From contig JAAWWF010000001.1 of NCBI GenBank assembly GCA_021404565.1, forward strand, positions 543,613-607,612: DNA of 64,000 nt. The letters run 5' to 3'. The position numbers and the translations under genes were made by a program. The notes under the pieces are model-generated. The model had not been told where the DNA came from and did no database searches. It worked only from the letters and a program-made list of their open reading frames with translations. Each line of letters begins with the position of its first letter. Position 1 is the first letter of the stretch. This document shows, in pieces, positions 44,420-51,790 of the stretch. The DNA is from Roseivirga sp. (lineage in GTDB: Bacteria > Bacteroidota > Bacteroidia > Cytophagales > Cyclobacteriaceae).

Positions 44420-45196
44420 CTAAACATCCCATTCATCATTCATCTGGGCTATAGAATGATGGGCCGTCAGATCGTACTGACAAGGTACAATAGACACATA
44501 GTTATGGTCTACAGCCCATACATCGGTATCCTCTCCCTTGTCATTGTTCACAAAGTTACCGGAGAGCCAGAAGTAAGGCCTTCCATAAGGGTCTTTTCGC
44601 TGATCAAATTCCTCTTCCCAATGCGCTTTGGCCTGCCTGCACACTTTAATGCCCTGGAGTTTTTCGTTTTGCTTCGGTGGGATATTCACGTTCAATGCAA
44701 TTCCTTTTGGCAGTCCTTTGGTCAGCACCTCACTGGCAATATGTTTTACCGGTTCACGGGTATGTTCGAAATCTGCTTTGTGTGAGAAGTCACAGAGGCT
44801 AAAGCCCACAGAAGGGAAACCTTCGATAGCGCCTTCAATAGCGGCTGACATCGTACCCGAATAGAGTACACTCACTGCAAGGTTGCTACCATGATTGATG
44901 CCGCTCACTACCAGGTCGGGATTGCGGTCTTTCAACACATGATGCTTGGCCAGCTTAATACAATCTGCCGGTGTACCAGAACACTTGTAAGATACTACTC
45001 CCAGGTCCTGAAAGAGATTGGTTTCAAAGAGGCGCAGCGTATCGCCTATGGTGATGGCATGCCCCATACCTGACTGAGGACTATCGGGTGCCACCACCAC
45101 CACCTCACCAAGCTCGGCCATTACTTCTACCAACACACGAATACCACGTGAGGTAATACCATCATCGTTAGAGATCAAAATCAAAGGTCTGGACAT
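44420..45196 (-). CDS. surE: 5'/3'-nucleotidase SurE
   Basis: A 258-residue phosphatase. The metal-binding DD lies in LILISNDDGITSRGI, followed by VVVAPDSPQSGMGHAIT and the NHGSN metal site (VVSGINHGSNLAV, then YSGTMSAAIEG). SurE removes phosphate from 5'- and 3'-nucleotides and is linked to stationary-phase survival. The C-terminal dimer arm (DVWAVDHNYVSIVPCQYDLTAH, key part) is present. It stands alone; the gene upstream on the same strand is 150 bp away. Length is normal. Confidence 0.95.
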   Translation of the reverse strand: MSRPLILISNDDGITSRGIRVLVEVMAELGEVVVVAPDSPQSGMGHAITIGDTLRLFETNLFQDLGVVSYKCSGTPADCIKLAKHHVLKDRNPDLVVSGINHGSNLAVSVLYSGTMSAAIEGAIEGFPSVGFSLCDFSHKADFEHTREPVKHIASEVLTKGLPKGIALNVNIPPKQNEKLQGIKVCRQAKAHWEEEFDQRKDPYGRPYFWLSGNFVNNDKGEDTDVWAVDHNYVSIVPCQYDLTAHHSIAQMNDEWDV

Positions 45197-45346
45197 ATTT
45201 CAGAGGGCTAAATTTGAATGTTCAAGTTCGGAACCTCAGCCATATTCACAACGAAAAATATTGATTTTTTAGGTCTCAGATTTTGGCCTGTCAGGAGACT
45301 GATTCTTAGTTAATCCGGAAGTGTGAGTAGATCGAAAACTCGCTGA

Positions 45347-46012
45347 TTAATAAGCACGGGTTTGCTCTGTGCTGATGGAGTTATAGTGCCCCACCAGACG
45401 GGCCATATCATTGACCTTATCCAACCTTATGCGCTCTTGCTTAATAAAGGACTTCAGGTCATCATTGTGCCCCCTCAATACATAGAAAAGGTCCTTTCTG
45501 CGGTTACTTAGCTCGTGAATTTTGCCATCGAGATTGACTATGTACAACTTGTGGGCCAGTATGGTTTTGGTATAGCCCCCCAGGTTTCTGTTGTTGGGGT
45601 TATTCAAGCCACTTCGACTGCCGGGTCGGGAGATATTGCTACGCGCACTCACGGTTGTTACATACTCTCTGGCAAGCAGCGTGGCCTTTCCTTCTACTAC
45701 TACTTCAAAAAAGCGTGGACTTTTATGGCCGGTCTTATTGGCGTGAGGGAGTGTAAAGAAATGACGAAATTTCCTGTTTAGTTTAGGCCTGACTTTAAAA
45801 GAAGCTACCTGCTGAGAAGAATAGGTTTTTGTCGTGCCATTGACCTGTACCTGAACCGCTTCATGCTCCAGGTCATATTTAACCTTTCCTACCACATAAG
45901 AATCATTGTTGAGCTGAACCACTCCCGGATGCCATTGCTGAGATGGAAAATTCTGCGCCCCTACCTGAAACGCGGATGAGATAAGCAAGAATGTGACTAT
46001 CAACCGTTTCAT
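45347..46012 (-). CDS. Conserved exported hypothetical protein
   Basis: A 221-residue protein with a signal peptide (LIVTFLLISSAFQVGAQ). The N-terminal half is strand-rich (GVVQLNNDSYVVGKVKYDLE, VQVNGTTKTYSSQQVASF). A low-complexity Asn/Gly/Arg segment in the middle (SRSGLNNPNNRNLGG) leads to a helical C-terminal region with DDLKSFIKQERIRLDKVNDM. Similar exported proteins of unknown function are common in Bacteroidota. No catalytic motif is seen. It is on the same strand as ribBA, whose stop lies 48 bp upstream, so it may share that transcript. Confidence 0.62.
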   Translation of the reverse strand: MKRLIVTFLLISSAFQVGAQNFPSQQWHPGVVQLNNDSYVVGKVKYDLEHEAVQVQVNGTTKTYSSQQVASFKVRPKLNRKFRHFFTLPHANKTGHKSPRFFEVVVEGKATLLAREYVTTVSARSNISRPGSRSGLNNPNNRNLGGYTKTILAHKLYIVNLDGKIHELSNRRKDLFYVLRGHNDDLKSFIKQERIRLDKVNDMARLVGHYNSISTEQTRAY

Positions 46013-46060
46013 ACACTATTGCAAACGATTGAAAAAACGAAATGTTTGTGTAAAAACCTA

Positions 46061-47188
46061 TTAATTGGTCCGCAAAGCTACATATTCAGTGATTTCCAGA
46101 CCATATCCGATAAGTCCCACCCGCTTCTGCGGATTATTAGAGATCAGACGAAGATTTTTAACTCCCAGGTCTCGTAAAATCTGGGCTCCCACTCCATAGT
46201 CTTTTCGATCCATCTTCACTCCAAAGCGTCCTTCTGCACTACCTGAGCTCTTCAGGCTGTCCAGTTCGTCCAGCAATCTCGCACCACGTGCTCCCTGATT
46301 CATATAGAGCACCACGCCTTTTCCTTCTGTCTCTATCATCTTCATGGCATACTTAATAGGGTTTCCGGTGTCCCTGGTAAAACCAAATATATCGCCCAGT
46401 GTACTCGAAGAGTGTACCCTGACCAGCACAGGCTCATCCGGTTCCCATTCTCCCTTGGTAATTGCCAGGTGAATTTCTTCCGAGTTAAGTTGTTTATAGG
46501 CCTGGAGGTGAAAATCGCCATACTCCGTTGGCAGATCTATCGCCACCTGTCGCTCAATCAGGCTTTCTTGTTCTATTCGGTATGAGATTAAATCTTCGAT
46601 TGATACCAGCTTAAGATTAAAGCGCTCGGCCACCTTCTTCAGGTCAGGTAGTCTGGCCATGGTACCATCTTCATTCATGATTTCTATCAGCACGCCACCC
46701 GGCTTCAAACCAGCCAGTCTGGCGAAGTCAATAGCTGCCTCTGTATGACCCGTTCTTCTCAAAACACCTCCTCGTTTTGCCCTTAAGGGGAAGATATGTC
46801 CCGGGCGTCCAAGGTCTTCGGGCTTGGTTTCATCATTCACCAATGCCAGAATGGTCTTGGCCCTGTCGCTGGCAGAAATACCTGTGGTGCAGCCCTGACC
46901 AATCAGGTCTACCGACACGGTAAAAGGCGTCTCATGCAAAACCGTATTCTTACCCACCATCAGGTCAAGGTTAAGTTCATCGCAACGTTCAGCTACCAAT
47001 GGTGCGCAAAGCAGTCCTCTACCATGAGTAGCCATGAAATTGACGATTTCGGGGGTTATCTTTTCAGCAGCACAAATGAAGTCACCTTCATTCTCTCTGT
47101 CTTCATCATCTACTACAATGATTACTTCTCCGTTTCTGATCGCTTCGATGGCATCTTCAATCGGGTCAAGCTGGATTTTATCGGGCAT
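46061..47188 (-). CDS. ribBA: 3,4-dihydroxy-2-butanone-4-phosphate synthase with degenerate GTP cyclohydrolase II domain (RibBA-like)
   Basis: A 375-residue two-domain protein. The N-terminal RibB domain is intact (VVDDEDRENEGDFICAAEK, RRTGHTEAAIDFARLAG, EIMNEDGTMARL). It makes the four-carbon unit of riboflavin from ribulose-5-phosphate. The C-terminal GTP cyclohydrolase II domain keeps the fold but lacks all three zinc cysteines: the usual HSECLTGD...LRCDCG reads HSSSTLGD...TRDTG (S262, D273, G275). It is probably inactive for GTP hydrolysis, so a separate RibA should be encoded elsewhere. Its TACATTTG promoter box is at 47208-47215. Confidence 0.9.
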   Translation of the reverse strand: MPDKIQLDPIEDAIEAIRNGEVIIVVDDEDRENEGDFICAAEKITPEIVNFMATHGRGLLCAPLVAERCDELNLDLMVGKNTVLHETPFTVSVDLIGQGCTTGISASDRAKTILALVNDETKPEDLGRPGHIFPLRAKRGGVLRRTGHTEAAIDFARLAGLKPGGVLIEIMNEDGTMARLPDLKKVAERFNLKLVSIEDLISYRIEQESLIERQVAIDLPTEYGDFHLQAYKQLNSEEIHLAITKGEWEPDEPVLVRVHSSSTLGDIFGFTRDTGNPIKYAMKMIETEGKGVVLYMNQGARGARLLDELDSLKSSGSAEGRFGVKMDRKDYGVGAQILRDLGVKNLRLISNNPQKRVGLIGYGLEITEYVALRTN

Positions 47189-47207
47189 GCGTTTTTCTTA
47201 AGTCAGG

Positions 47208-47215
47208 CAAATGTA
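47208..47215 (-). promoter_or_regulatory. -7 promoter box of ribBA (TACATTTG on - strand)
   Basis: An exact TAnnTTTG match on the - strand, 19 bp before the ribBA start codon. It lies inside the 50-bp gap behind dnaG, so ribBA has its own promoter. Confidence 0.6.
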
Positions 47216-47238
47216 ATAAGGAATGTCAGGTTAAAAAA

Positions 47239-49164
47239 TCACTTGGCTACCACGATGCCAAGCTGCTTACCCACCTCGTCAAATAGGCGTTTGTAGTGGA
47301 TGTATATTTTAATGAGCTCGTCTTGCTCCTGTGGATTAGTACTATTCTTCAGAGCTTCCTCTGTTTCGCTGGTCAGCTCTTCTAGTTTCTTTCTTTTCAG
47401 ACGAAGAACAACCTTAAAAACAGCTTCAGCCAGATCATCTTTTTCATGAGGTGTGCCAATGCGATGTCTTTCCTGCCAGCCGCTGCTAATAAAGTAATTC
47501 AACTCCAGGAGGTCAATCACCAATTGGCTCATCACAGGATCATGAGGTCCTATAAATTCATCAGGATTGATTTTCTCACCCCTGGCAAGCAAAGCGCTCG
47601 ATTGCTCAATCACTTTTCTAACCATTTCATCTTTAAACTTTATTTCCTCAGTCTCATCAAGAATAAACTCGGCAATGGATGTTTCTTCGTCAAAAGGCTC
47701 ACCACCATAGTTCACCAGCATGCGCAAAGTTTGTCGTTCTACATAGTAAGAAGTGTAGTGCGTTTCCTTTACTTCTTCCTGTACTGCTTCAGGTGGGTAA
47801 TTGGCTGCTTCAGGTGGCTCATTTTCCCGAAATCTTTGCTGATTCTCTTTCTGCTGCTTCGTAATCAGCAGTTTGTTAAGCTCTGAAAGCAATACCTGCT
47901 CTTCAATATCCAGCTGATGTGCACAAGACTGAATATAGACTGACCTCTTTATGCCATCGGGTATCAGGGCAATACTGGCGATCACATCTCTGATCACCTG
48001 AACTTTGCTGGCGGGGTCTACTTTTTTACCCCCATCGGTCAGCACGTTGGTTTTGAAGGTGATAAAATCCTTTGCGTTCTCTTTCAGGTAATCGACAAAG
48101 GCCTCCGAGCTCATAGTGCGGGAGAAGCTATCAGGGTCTTCACCTTCCGGGAAAACAACAGCTTTTACATCCAGGTCATGTTCCAGAATAAGGTCAATAC
48201 CGCGAAAGGAGGCCTTTATCCCCGCATTATCACCATCGTAGAGAACGGTGATATTCTTAGTATAGCGACCGATCAGCTGAATCTGCTCCTTGGTAAGTGA
48301 GGTCCCCGAGGAGGACACCACATTATGCACTCCCGACTGATGCATGGAGATCACATCAGTATAACCCTCCACCAGATAGCACATATCCGCATTGCGAATC
48401 TCCTGCTTAGCCTGGTGGATACCGTAAACGATATTACTCTTGTGGTAAACCTCTGTTTCGGGAGAGTTTATGTACTTGGGCTGCTTTTTGTTATTCGTGA
48501 GTATCCTGGCACCAAAAGCAATGGCCTTACCTGCAACATTGTGAATAGGAAACATCACCCGACCCCGGAAACGGTCGTAGGTTTTGTTTTCAGAAGCCAG
48601 GATAAGCCCGGCCTTCTCCATGATTTCACGCTTGAACCCTTTTTTCTCAGCGGCCTTCATAAAGCCATCCCAGGTATCCAGGCTATAGCCGAGATCAAAT
48701 TTTCTGATGGTCTCTTCGCTAAATCCCCGTTCTTTGAAATAGCTTAATCCAATGGATTTTCCTTCATCGTGTTCCAAGAGGGTTTCGGCAAAGTAATCCT
48801 TCGCAAAATTGAGTATGATAAAAAGTGACTCACGCTCGTTCTGTGCCTGAATCTGCTCATCTGTTTGCTCCTCTTCTTCTACCTCAATACCATACTTATT
48901 GGCAAGAAACTTCAGGGCCTCTATATAGTTAATGCCTTCCAGCTCCATAATGAAGGAAATGGCATCTCCCCCTTTGCCTGAACTAAAACACTTATAGATC
49001 TCCTTGCTGGGTGAAACGTAAAAAGAAGGTGTTTTCTCGTTGGTAAAAGGGCTAAGCCCACGATAGCTACTGCCCGCCTTCTTCAGATCAACGAAATCAC
49101 CCACCACTTCCAGAATATCTGCGCGGGTTTTTATTTCATTAATTGTCTCGTTGCTGATGGCCAT
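47239..49164 (-). CDS. dnaG: DNA primase (DnaG) with degenerate zinc-binding site
   Basis: A 641-residue primase. The N-terminal zinc-ribbon domain is recognisable (GLSPFTNEKTPSFYVSP, then IYKCFSSGKGGD), but the zinc ligands of E. coli DnaG (C40, H43, C61, C64) read S38, T41, C59 and S62, so three of four are lost. The Toprim/RNA-polymerase core is intact (CYLVEGYTDVISM, SSSGTSLT, LYDGDNAGIKAS). It synthesises RNA primers on the lagging strand with DnaB, whose binding region is the C-terminal helical part. A TATATTTG promoter box lies at 49175-49182. Length is normal. Confidence 0.94.
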   Translation of the reverse strand: MAISNETINEIKTRADILEVVGDFVDLKKAGSSYRGLSPFTNEKTPSFYVSPSKEIYKCFSSGKGGDAISFIMELEGINYIEALKFLANKYGIEVEEEEQTDEQIQAQNERESLFIILNFAKDYFAETLLEHDEGKSIGLSYFKERGFSEETIRKFDLGYSLDTWDGFMKAAEKKGFKREIMEKAGLILASENKTYDRFRGRVMFPIHNVAGKAIAFGARILTNNKKQPKYINSPETEVYHKSNIVYGIHQAKQEIRNADMCYLVEGYTDVISMHQSGVHNVVSSSGTSLTKEQIQLIGRYTKNITVLYDGDNAGIKASFRGIDLILEHDLDVKAVVFPEGEDPDSFSRTMSSEAFVDYLKENAKDFITFKTNVLTDGGKKVDPASKVQVIRDVIASIALIPDGIKRSVYIQSCAHQLDIEEQVLLSELNKLLITKQQKENQQRFRENEPPEAANYPPEAVQEEVKETHYTSYYVERQTLRMLVNYGGEPFDEETSIAEFILDETEEIKFKDEMVRKVIEQSSALLARGEKINPDEFIGPHDPVMSQLVIDLLELNYFISSGWQERHRIGTPHEKDDLAEAVFKVVLRLKRKKLEELTSETEEALKNSTNPQEQDELIKIYIHYKRLFDEVGKQLGIVVAK

Positions 49165-49174
49165 ATCGGGACAT

Positions 49175-49182
49175 CAAATATA
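49175..49182 (-). promoter_or_regulatory. -7 promoter box of dnaG (TATATTTG on - strand)
   Basis: An exact TAnnTTTG match on the - strand, 10 bp before the dnaG start codon; the leader would be very short or absent. Confidence 0.6.
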
Positions 49183-49380
49183 GAGGCTTTCTACAGAAAA
49201 CGGATGAACCATTTCAGGGAACTTATGTTAATAATGAAGCTGTGACATCCTCAGTCCTGGCTATCGGGTTTTTAGGCAATGGCCAGTATCGCTACGAGAT
49301 CCGCTCTCTAAGCGATAGATAGAAATCCGTTAGACAGATTGAGCAGAATGCACTTACTTTGCAGCGCAAAAACCAGAGAT

Positions 49381-50475
49381 ATGGCATTGACTAAAGAGAA
49401 TGTACTGAAGGCCCTGAGGCATGTTGACGACCCTGATATCAAACAAGACCTGGTCACCCTCAATATGATTCAGGATATTGAGATAGAAGGAAACAAGCTC
49501 TCTTTTACTGTAATGCTCACAACCCCGGCCTGTCCGCTAAAAGAGGTGATTAAGAACGACTGCCTGAAAGCCATCGAAACCCATATAGGCGAGGATATTG
49601 AGGTAAGTATTCTTATGAGCTCTGACGTCACCTCTACCCGTGACAATGCTCCGCTTTTGCCTGGAGTTAAAAATATTATTGCCGTAGCCTCCGGAAAAGG
49701 CGGTGTAGGTAAATCTACTGTAACCGCCAACCTGGCTGTAGCGCTGGCTCAGTCTGGTGCAAGCGTAGGCATCATTGATGCAGATATTTACGGGCCCTCC
49801 ATGCCCACCATGTTCAATTGTGAGCATGAGCAGCCGGGCATTCGCAAAGAAGGTGACAAAAACCTCATCATCCCCATTGAACAATATGGCGTGAAGCTGA
49901 TTTCTATTGGCTTTCTGACTCCGGCTGAGAATGCAGTCGTTTGGCGCGGTCCCATGGCCAGCAGTGCTCTAAAACAGTTTATAGGAGATACTGATTGGGG
50001 AGATCTGGACTATCTGCTGATCGACCTGCCTCCAGGCACCAGTGACATTCACCTCACCATGGTCCAGACTGTACCGGTGACCGGAGCAGTATTGGTAACC
50101 ACCCCACAAAAGGTGGCCATTGCCGATGCTCAGAAGGGGCTCCAGATGTTTACCCAGGCACAAATCAATGTGCCCGTGCTGGGTGTAGTGGAAAACATGG
50201 CCTACTTTACTCCCGAAGAGCTGCCCGATAACAAGTATTATATCTTTGGTCAGGGTGGTGGAAAACGAATGGCTGAAAAATTTGATGTACCCTTTTTAGG
50301 AGAAGTACCCCTGGTACAGGGAATTCGGGAGGCCGGTGATATTGGCTATCCTGCCGTGATGCAGAACTCTGTCAGTGGAGAGGCTTTTCAGGTGCTGGCA
50401 CAGAACGTTGCCCAGAGAGTGGCGATAAGAAATGCGAACAAAGCGGAAACTAAAAAGGTTGAGTTAAATGTTTAA
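49381..50475 (+). CDS. Mrp/ApbC-family Fe-S cluster carrier ATPase
   Basis: A 364-residue protein from the ATG at 49381; upstream in-frame codons lack ATG starts that fit the promoter-like TTACTTTG at 49354. An N-terminal MIP18/DUF59 domain (LRHVDDPDIKQDLVTLNMIQDI) precedes the P-loop NTPase with the deviant Walker A GKGGVGKSTVTANLA, IDADIYGPSMP and DLPPGTSDIHLTM. The CxxC of some ApbC proteins near the C-terminus is not seen. It binds and transfers Fe-S clusters to apoproteins, driven by ATP. It is followed 19 bp later by a NifU-like scaffold, a fitting partner. Confidence 0.93.
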   Translation: MALTKENVLKALRHVDDPDIKQDLVTLNMIQDIEIEGNKLSFTVMLTTPACPLKEVIKNDCLKAIETHIGEDIEVSILMSSDVTSTRDNAPLLPGVKNIIAVASGKGGVGKSTVTANLAVALAQSGASVGIIDADIYGPSMPTMFNCEHEQPGIRKEGDKNLIIPIEQYGVKLISIGFLTPAENAVVWRGPMASSALKQFIGDTDWGDLDYLLIDLPPGTSDIHLTMVQTVPVTGAVLVTTPQKVAIADAQKGLQMFTQAQINVPVLGVVENMAYFTPEELPDNKYYIFGQGGGKRMAEKFDVPFLGEVPLVQGIREAGDIGYPAVMQNSVSGEAFQVLAQNVAQRVAIRNANKAETKKVELNV

Positions 50476-50494
50476 CCACTATATTTGATTAAGC

Positions 50495-50731
50495 ATGATA
50501 GAACAAGTAGAAGCGGCATTGGAAAAAATCAGACCATTTTTGATTGCTGATGGTGGTGATGTAAAGGTGCTTGAGGTCACTGATGACTTCATTGTGCGCC
50601 TGGAACTGCTCGGGGCTTGTGGTACCTGCCCTATGTCTCCCATGACCATGAAGGCCGGTGTAGAAGAAGCCATTAAAAGAGAAATCCCGGAAATTACAGG
50701 AGTTGAAGCAGTAAATGTAGCCACTGTCTGA
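50495..50731 (+). CDS. NifU-like C-terminal domain Fe-S scaffold protein
   Basis: A 78-residue protein that is one NifU C-terminal (Nfu) domain: IRPFLIADGGDVKVLEV, then LLGACGTCPMSPMTMK with the CxxC cluster ligands. Such small proteins assemble or deliver [4Fe-4S] clusters. It follows the Mrp ATPase gene by 19 bp on the same strand, so the two are likely an operon and work together. Its stop is followed by an intrinsic terminator (50758-50788). Length is normal for a stand-alone Nfu. Confidence 0.93.
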   Translation: MIEQVEAALEKIRPFLIADGGDVKVLEVTDDFIVRLELLGACGTCPMSPMTMKAGVEEAIKREIPEITGVEAVNVATV

Positions 50732-50757
50732 CCCCTGTATTGATATAAGAATTTGAT

Positions 50758-50788
50758 TGGCACGACCCGAAAGAGTCGTGCTTTTTTT
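50758..50788 (+). terminator. Intrinsic terminator of the Mrp-Nfu operon
   Basis: GCACGAC (50760-50766) pairs with GTCGTGC (50775-50781), followed by seven T. It lies about 27 bp after the Nfu stop codon. Confidence 0.88.
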
Positions 50789-50827
50789 ATGTCTTTCGGG
50801 TAACGGTTAGACCCTTTATGTACAGCG

Positions 50828-50868
50828 TATCTTTGTTTGGGCAATTGTGCCAATAAAATCTATCTTTG
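50828..50868 (+). promoter_or_regulatory. Tandem -7 boxes before the PASTA gene (two TATCTTTG)
   Basis: TATCTTTG occurs at 50828-50835 and again at 50861-50868, 33 bp apart. TTTG at 50836-50839, 21 bp before the second box, fits the Bacteroidota -33 element, so the second is the better promoter. Either gives a leader of 100 bases or more, in which ATGCC and GGCAT could pair. Confidence 0.55.
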
Positions 50869-50977
50869 TGCTCATTCGGTTTTACGAATTTTATGCCTTC
50901 GTAAATATAGTCTGGCATATTCTTTCGTTGGTTTGGTGGGAAGCAAGCAATGAACGATCGGGTAACGAACAAACAGT

Positions 50978-51787
50978 ATGAGTAACAAGCCTTTCACTTT
51001 CTACAGCTTTCTTAAAAATATCGGTATCATGGCAGGAGTTGCCCTGATAATGATCTTATTCTTTTTCTACATCTACCTCCCTTCCACTACCAATCATGGC
51101 GAGACCATCACGGTACCTGAGCTCATAGGGATGTCTTATGAAGACCTGGATGAGTATGTAACGCAACGAAATCTCCGTTTTGAGATTATGCAAGACTCCG
51201 GGTACTCCGAGCAATACGATCCTCTGGCCATTCTTACCCAAAACCCCAAGGCCGGTGCCAAGGTGAAGGAGAACCGTAAAATCTATCTTTCTCTGAATGC
51301 TACGGTTCCTCCCGAAGTAAAAATGCCCAATCTGATCAACACCGATATTCAAAATGCCCGTGATATCCTGGAATCACATGGACTCAAAGTGGGTGATATT
51401 GAGATGGTTCCAAACATCGCGACCAATGCAGTGCTCAATCAAAAATTTGAGGGAGAAGACATTCCGGAGGGTGAGTCACTGGCAAAAGGGTCTTTCGTAG
51501 ATTTGGTGATAGGCGATGGTGAAGGTTCACAACGCTTTGCCACACCCGATTTTATTGGAAAAACTGCGGATGAAGTAAAATTTCAGATCAAGGCTTCTCG
51601 TTTAAAACTAGATGTCATCAATTTTATCAAAGTAGATAGTCTGCCCCGCAATACGGTTTATAAACAACGACCACCCGTAGGAGCCATGATTCTGTCAGGA
51701 TCTCTGATCGAAATCTGGATCAACGGAGACGAACCCGAAGAGCCTGAGGAAGGAAATGATACTGGCGATGATATTAAAATGAAATAG
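50978..51787 (+). CDS. Membrane-anchored PASTA-domain protein (no kinase domain)
   Basis: A 269-residue protein with one N-terminal transmembrane helix (IGIMAGVALIMILFFFYIYL) and three extracytoplasmic PASTA domains (about residues 45-110, 112-180 and 184-250), each with the typical VPELIGMSYEDLDEYV / PNLINTDIQNARDILE / PDFIGKTADEVKFQIK opening. The C-terminus is acidic. PASTA domains bind uncrosslinked peptidoglycan and are usually attached to Ser/Thr kinases or PBPs; here they stand alone. It has its own promoter with two -7 boxes. The next gene (T9SS protein) starts 3 bp after its stop, so they are co-transcribed. Confidence 0.88.
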   Translation: MSNKPFTFYSFLKNIGIMAGVALIMILFFFYIYLPSTTNHGETITVPELIGMSYEDLDEYVTQRNLRFEIMQDSGYSEQYDPLAILTQNPKAGAKVKENRKIYLSLNATVPPEVKMPNLINTDIQNARDILESHGLKVGDIEMVPNIATNAVLNQKFEGEDIPEGESLAKGSFVDLVIGDGEGSQRFATPDFIGKTADEVKFQIKASRLKLDVINFIKVDSLPRNTVYKQRPPVGAMILSGSLIEIWINGDEPEEPEEGNDTGDDIKMK

Positions 51788-51790
51788 CTT

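Noticed and set aside
50787-50972. 61-codon - strand frame before the PASTA gene as a gene
   Set aside because: It lies over two good + strand promoter boxes and the Mrp-Nfu terminator tail, has no promoter or partner of its own, and no family. Kept only as a finding, not as a gene.
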